From: Geothrix fermentans DSM 14018 | Lineage (GTDB): Bacteria > Acidobacteriota > Holophagae > Holophagales > Holophagaceae | Assembly (NCBI RefSeq): GCF_000428885.1 | Contig: NZ_KE386810.1 | Coordinates: 210,444 to 274,443, forward strand | DNA: 64,000 bases | Direction: 5' to 3' | In this document: piece by piece, positions 62,418 to 64,000 of the stretch | How the letters are laid out: each line of letters starts with the position of its first letter | How positions within the stretch are numbered: the stretch's first letter is position 1 | Position numbers and translations under genes: made by a program | Notes under the pieces: model-generated | Databases searched by the model: none | What the model was told of the DNA's origin: nothing | What the model saw: only the letters and a program-made list of their open reading frames with translations

Positions 62418-63914
62418 TCAGCCTACGGTGACTTCGATCCTGCGGTCCAGCAGGGTGGCCAGGAGGGCGGACTTCTCGCGGAAGGCCTCCATCTCCGCCA
62501 CCACGTCCCCGGCGGCCACCAGCCGCACGTGCAGGCACTCCTCGTCCATGTCCACGGTGAGGTCCCGGACGGCCTGGCGCCGCCGGCGGTCCAGGGCGTC
62601 CGCCCCCCGCACCAGCGCCGCCAGCTTGCGCACCACCTGGCGGTGCCAGGGCGCCAGGGCGCGGAAGGCCTCGTGCTTGGCGTGGTGGGGCGGCTTGCCC
62701 CGGTGGAAGCGCACCACCTGGGCCATCACATCCACCTCTTCGGGCCAGAAGCCCGCCAGGGCGGCGTTGCGCACCAGGTATTCGCCGTGCTTGTGGTGGC
62801 TCTTCTCGGAAATGGAGAAGCCTATGTCGTGCAGCCGCGCGGCGAAGGCCAGCCACTGGCGCTCGGGATCGCCCAGCTCGAAGTGGGGCTGGAGCTCCAG
62901 GAAGAGCCGGTCCGCCAGGCGGGCCACGTGGCGGCTGTGGCCCGGATCCGGATCCAGCCGCGCGGCGAGGCTCTCGATGGAGGCCCGGCGCCGGGCGGCC
63001 AGGGGCGGGATGGCCGCGCCGCCGTGCTTGAGGGCCTCCCAGACCATGCCCTCGCGCAGGCCCACGGGCAGGTGGCGCAGGGGCGGGGCGCCCAGCCACT
63101 CCATGAGAGAGAGCGTCCAGATGGCGCCCACATGGAGGGCCTCGGCGCGCTTGGGGTCCACGCCCAGGCGCTCCGTCCGCTGATGGGCATCCGTGCGCCA
63201 GAGCTTGAGGGCGTAAGCCCGCAGCTGCTCCAAGGTGAAGCCCCGGCCATCGTCCGAGCCCCTGGCCAGGTCCTCCAGCGTGCCCGAGGTGCCCAGGAGG
63301 AGCGTGGGCTCGGGCAGCTCCGTGGGCAGGTCCTTGCGGGCCTTCTTGAGGATGCGGCGGATCATCTTCCGCAGCCGCTTGAGGTCATGGGCCGTCGGAG
63401 GGTCCCCGGTCTGGGCCGCGTCCGCCAGCCGCTGGAGGCCCCATGGCAGGGAGATGCTGGCGGCCACGCGGCCGCCCGCCACCCAGGTCAGCTCCGTGCT
63501 GCCGCCACCGAGGTCAATGAGGGTCACAGGTTCCTGGGGGAAGGGGATGGCGTGGGAGACCGCCTGGTGGATGAGCCGGGCCTCCTCCTCGCCGGAGATC
63601 ACCTGGATGGGGATGCCCAGCTTCTCCGCCTCCATGACGAAGGCCTGGGCGTTCTTCGCGTCGCGCAGGGCTGCCGTGCCGCAAGCCATGACCGTCTCGC
63701 ATTCGAAGCCCTGGATGATCCGCGCCATCTGGGCCAGAGCCTCCAGGCCGGCCTGGAAGGCCTCGGGTCCGATCTCGCCGGAGGTAGCCTCACCCCGGGC
63801 CAGGCGCACCATGGCCTTCTCACGGGCAAGGACCTGCTGGCCGCCCATGGGATCCGCCTCCACCACCACCATGTGGATGGAGTTCGAACCGACATCCACC
63901 GCCGCGATCCGCAT
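62418..63914 (-). CDS. ppx: exopolyphosphatase/pppGpp phosphohydrolase (Ppx/GppA) with HD-like tail
   Basis: A 498-residue enzyme of the Ppx/GppA family: actin-like phosphatase core (AVDVGSNSIHMVV, GTAALRDAKNA, IDLGGGSTELTW) in the first 300 residues, followed by a helical HD-type domain (AARLHDIGFSISEKSHHKHGEYL). It removes phosphates from polyphosphate or pppGpp. ATG at 63914; an upstream reading to 63971 has no better ribosome site. It lies seven bases before the DRE-TIM gene. The remaining bases to 64000 hold no recognisable gene. Confidence 0.9.
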   Translation of the reverse strand: MRIAAVDVGSNSIHMVVVEADPMGGQQVLAREKAMVRLARGEATSGEIGPEAFQAGLEALAQMARIIQGFECETVMACGTAALRDAKNAQAFVMEAEKLGIPIQVISGEEEARLIHQAVSHAIPFPQEPVTLIDLGGGSTELTWVAGGRVAASISLPWGLQRLADAAQTGDPPTAHDLKRLRKMIRRILKKARKDLPTELPEPTLLLGTSGTLEDLARGSDDGRGFTLEQLRAYALKLWRTDAHQRTERLGVDPKRAEALHVGAIWTLSLMEWLGAPPLRHLPVGLREGMVWEALKHGGAAIPPLAARRRASIESLAARLDPDPGHSRHVARLADRLFLELQPHFELGDPERQWLAFAARLHDIGFSISEKSHHKHGEYLVRNAALAGFWPEEVDVMAQVVRFHRGKPPHHAKHEAFRALAPWHRQVVRKLAALVRGADALDRRRRQAVRDLTVDMDEECLHVRLVAAGDVVAEMEAFREKSALLATLLDRRIEVTVG

Positions 63915-64000
63915 GGGACGATTGTGGGCCGCGCCGGCATCCCGGCCAAAGGATTCTTGGAGGCCCTGCATGGCGATCCCGTGCGGGGGAGCGCGGCTGG

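Overview
The window is a GC-rich, gene-dense bacterial chromosome segment of about 57 protein genes and one tRNA, with no insertion sequence, phage, CRISPR array or rRNA. LptD and KdsB show an LPS-bearing diderm. Gene content and codon use suggest Acidobacteriota, class Holophagae (Geothrix/Holophaga-like). That placement is inference; no 16S or marker set is present to prove it.

Layout. 0-5 kb: a YheT-type hydrolase, a small secreted protein, a malic enzyme-phosphotransacetylase fusion, and a small protein joining a zinc ribbon to a PAS domain that aligns without gaps to photoactive yellow protein (PYP), chromophore Cys included. 4.5-10.7 kb: SirB1-like protein, a coiled-coil membrane protein and an RsbU-type phosphatase (minus), then an SDR and QueE (plus). 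9.9-15.3 kb: a minus-strand run of GNAT, PlsC, arginase-family enzyme, unknown protein, SpecificRecomb-family membrane protein and DUF2911 protein. 15.5-23.7 kb: a phosphate island (DUF47-Pit, PhoR, PhoB, PhoU, PstBACS) with two candidate Pho boxes and phoR facing phoB tail to tail. 24-29.3 kb: RNase E/G, ZIP transporter, LptD. 29.4-35 kb: Ser/Thr kinase with TolB-N-like and TPR-like parts, then kdsB-trxB-alr on the minus strand.

35-45.3 kb is a signalling block: CheA, CheW, an unusual MCP, a HAMP histidine kinase and a receiver protein with a decayed kinase core, with fabH and rsmD embedded. 45.3-54.2 kb holds an orphan CoA-transferase A subunit, a PD40 propeller protein, a GmhB-like phosphatase, SfsA, GcvT/GcvH, a LysM lytic transglycosylase, tRNA-Ala(GGC) and an ABC-F ATPase. 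54.2-64 kb holds tryptophanase, CoaX, BirA, then a quinol nitric oxide reductase, a cupin and NDH-2 that together could form an NADH-to-NO electron path, then a DRE-TIM acyltransferase and a Ppx/GppA phosphatase.

The most notable items are the PYP-like protein with an added zinc ribbon, a family of 7-bp-period repeat arrays in four intergenic gaps, the phosphate island with its candidate Pho boxes, the chemosensory block lacking CheY/CheR/CheB but carrying a pseudo-kinase receiver protein, and a relic of the trxB start upstream of trxB. Coding density is very high; the only gap over 300 bases is the pstS-rne divergent region (23655-24001).
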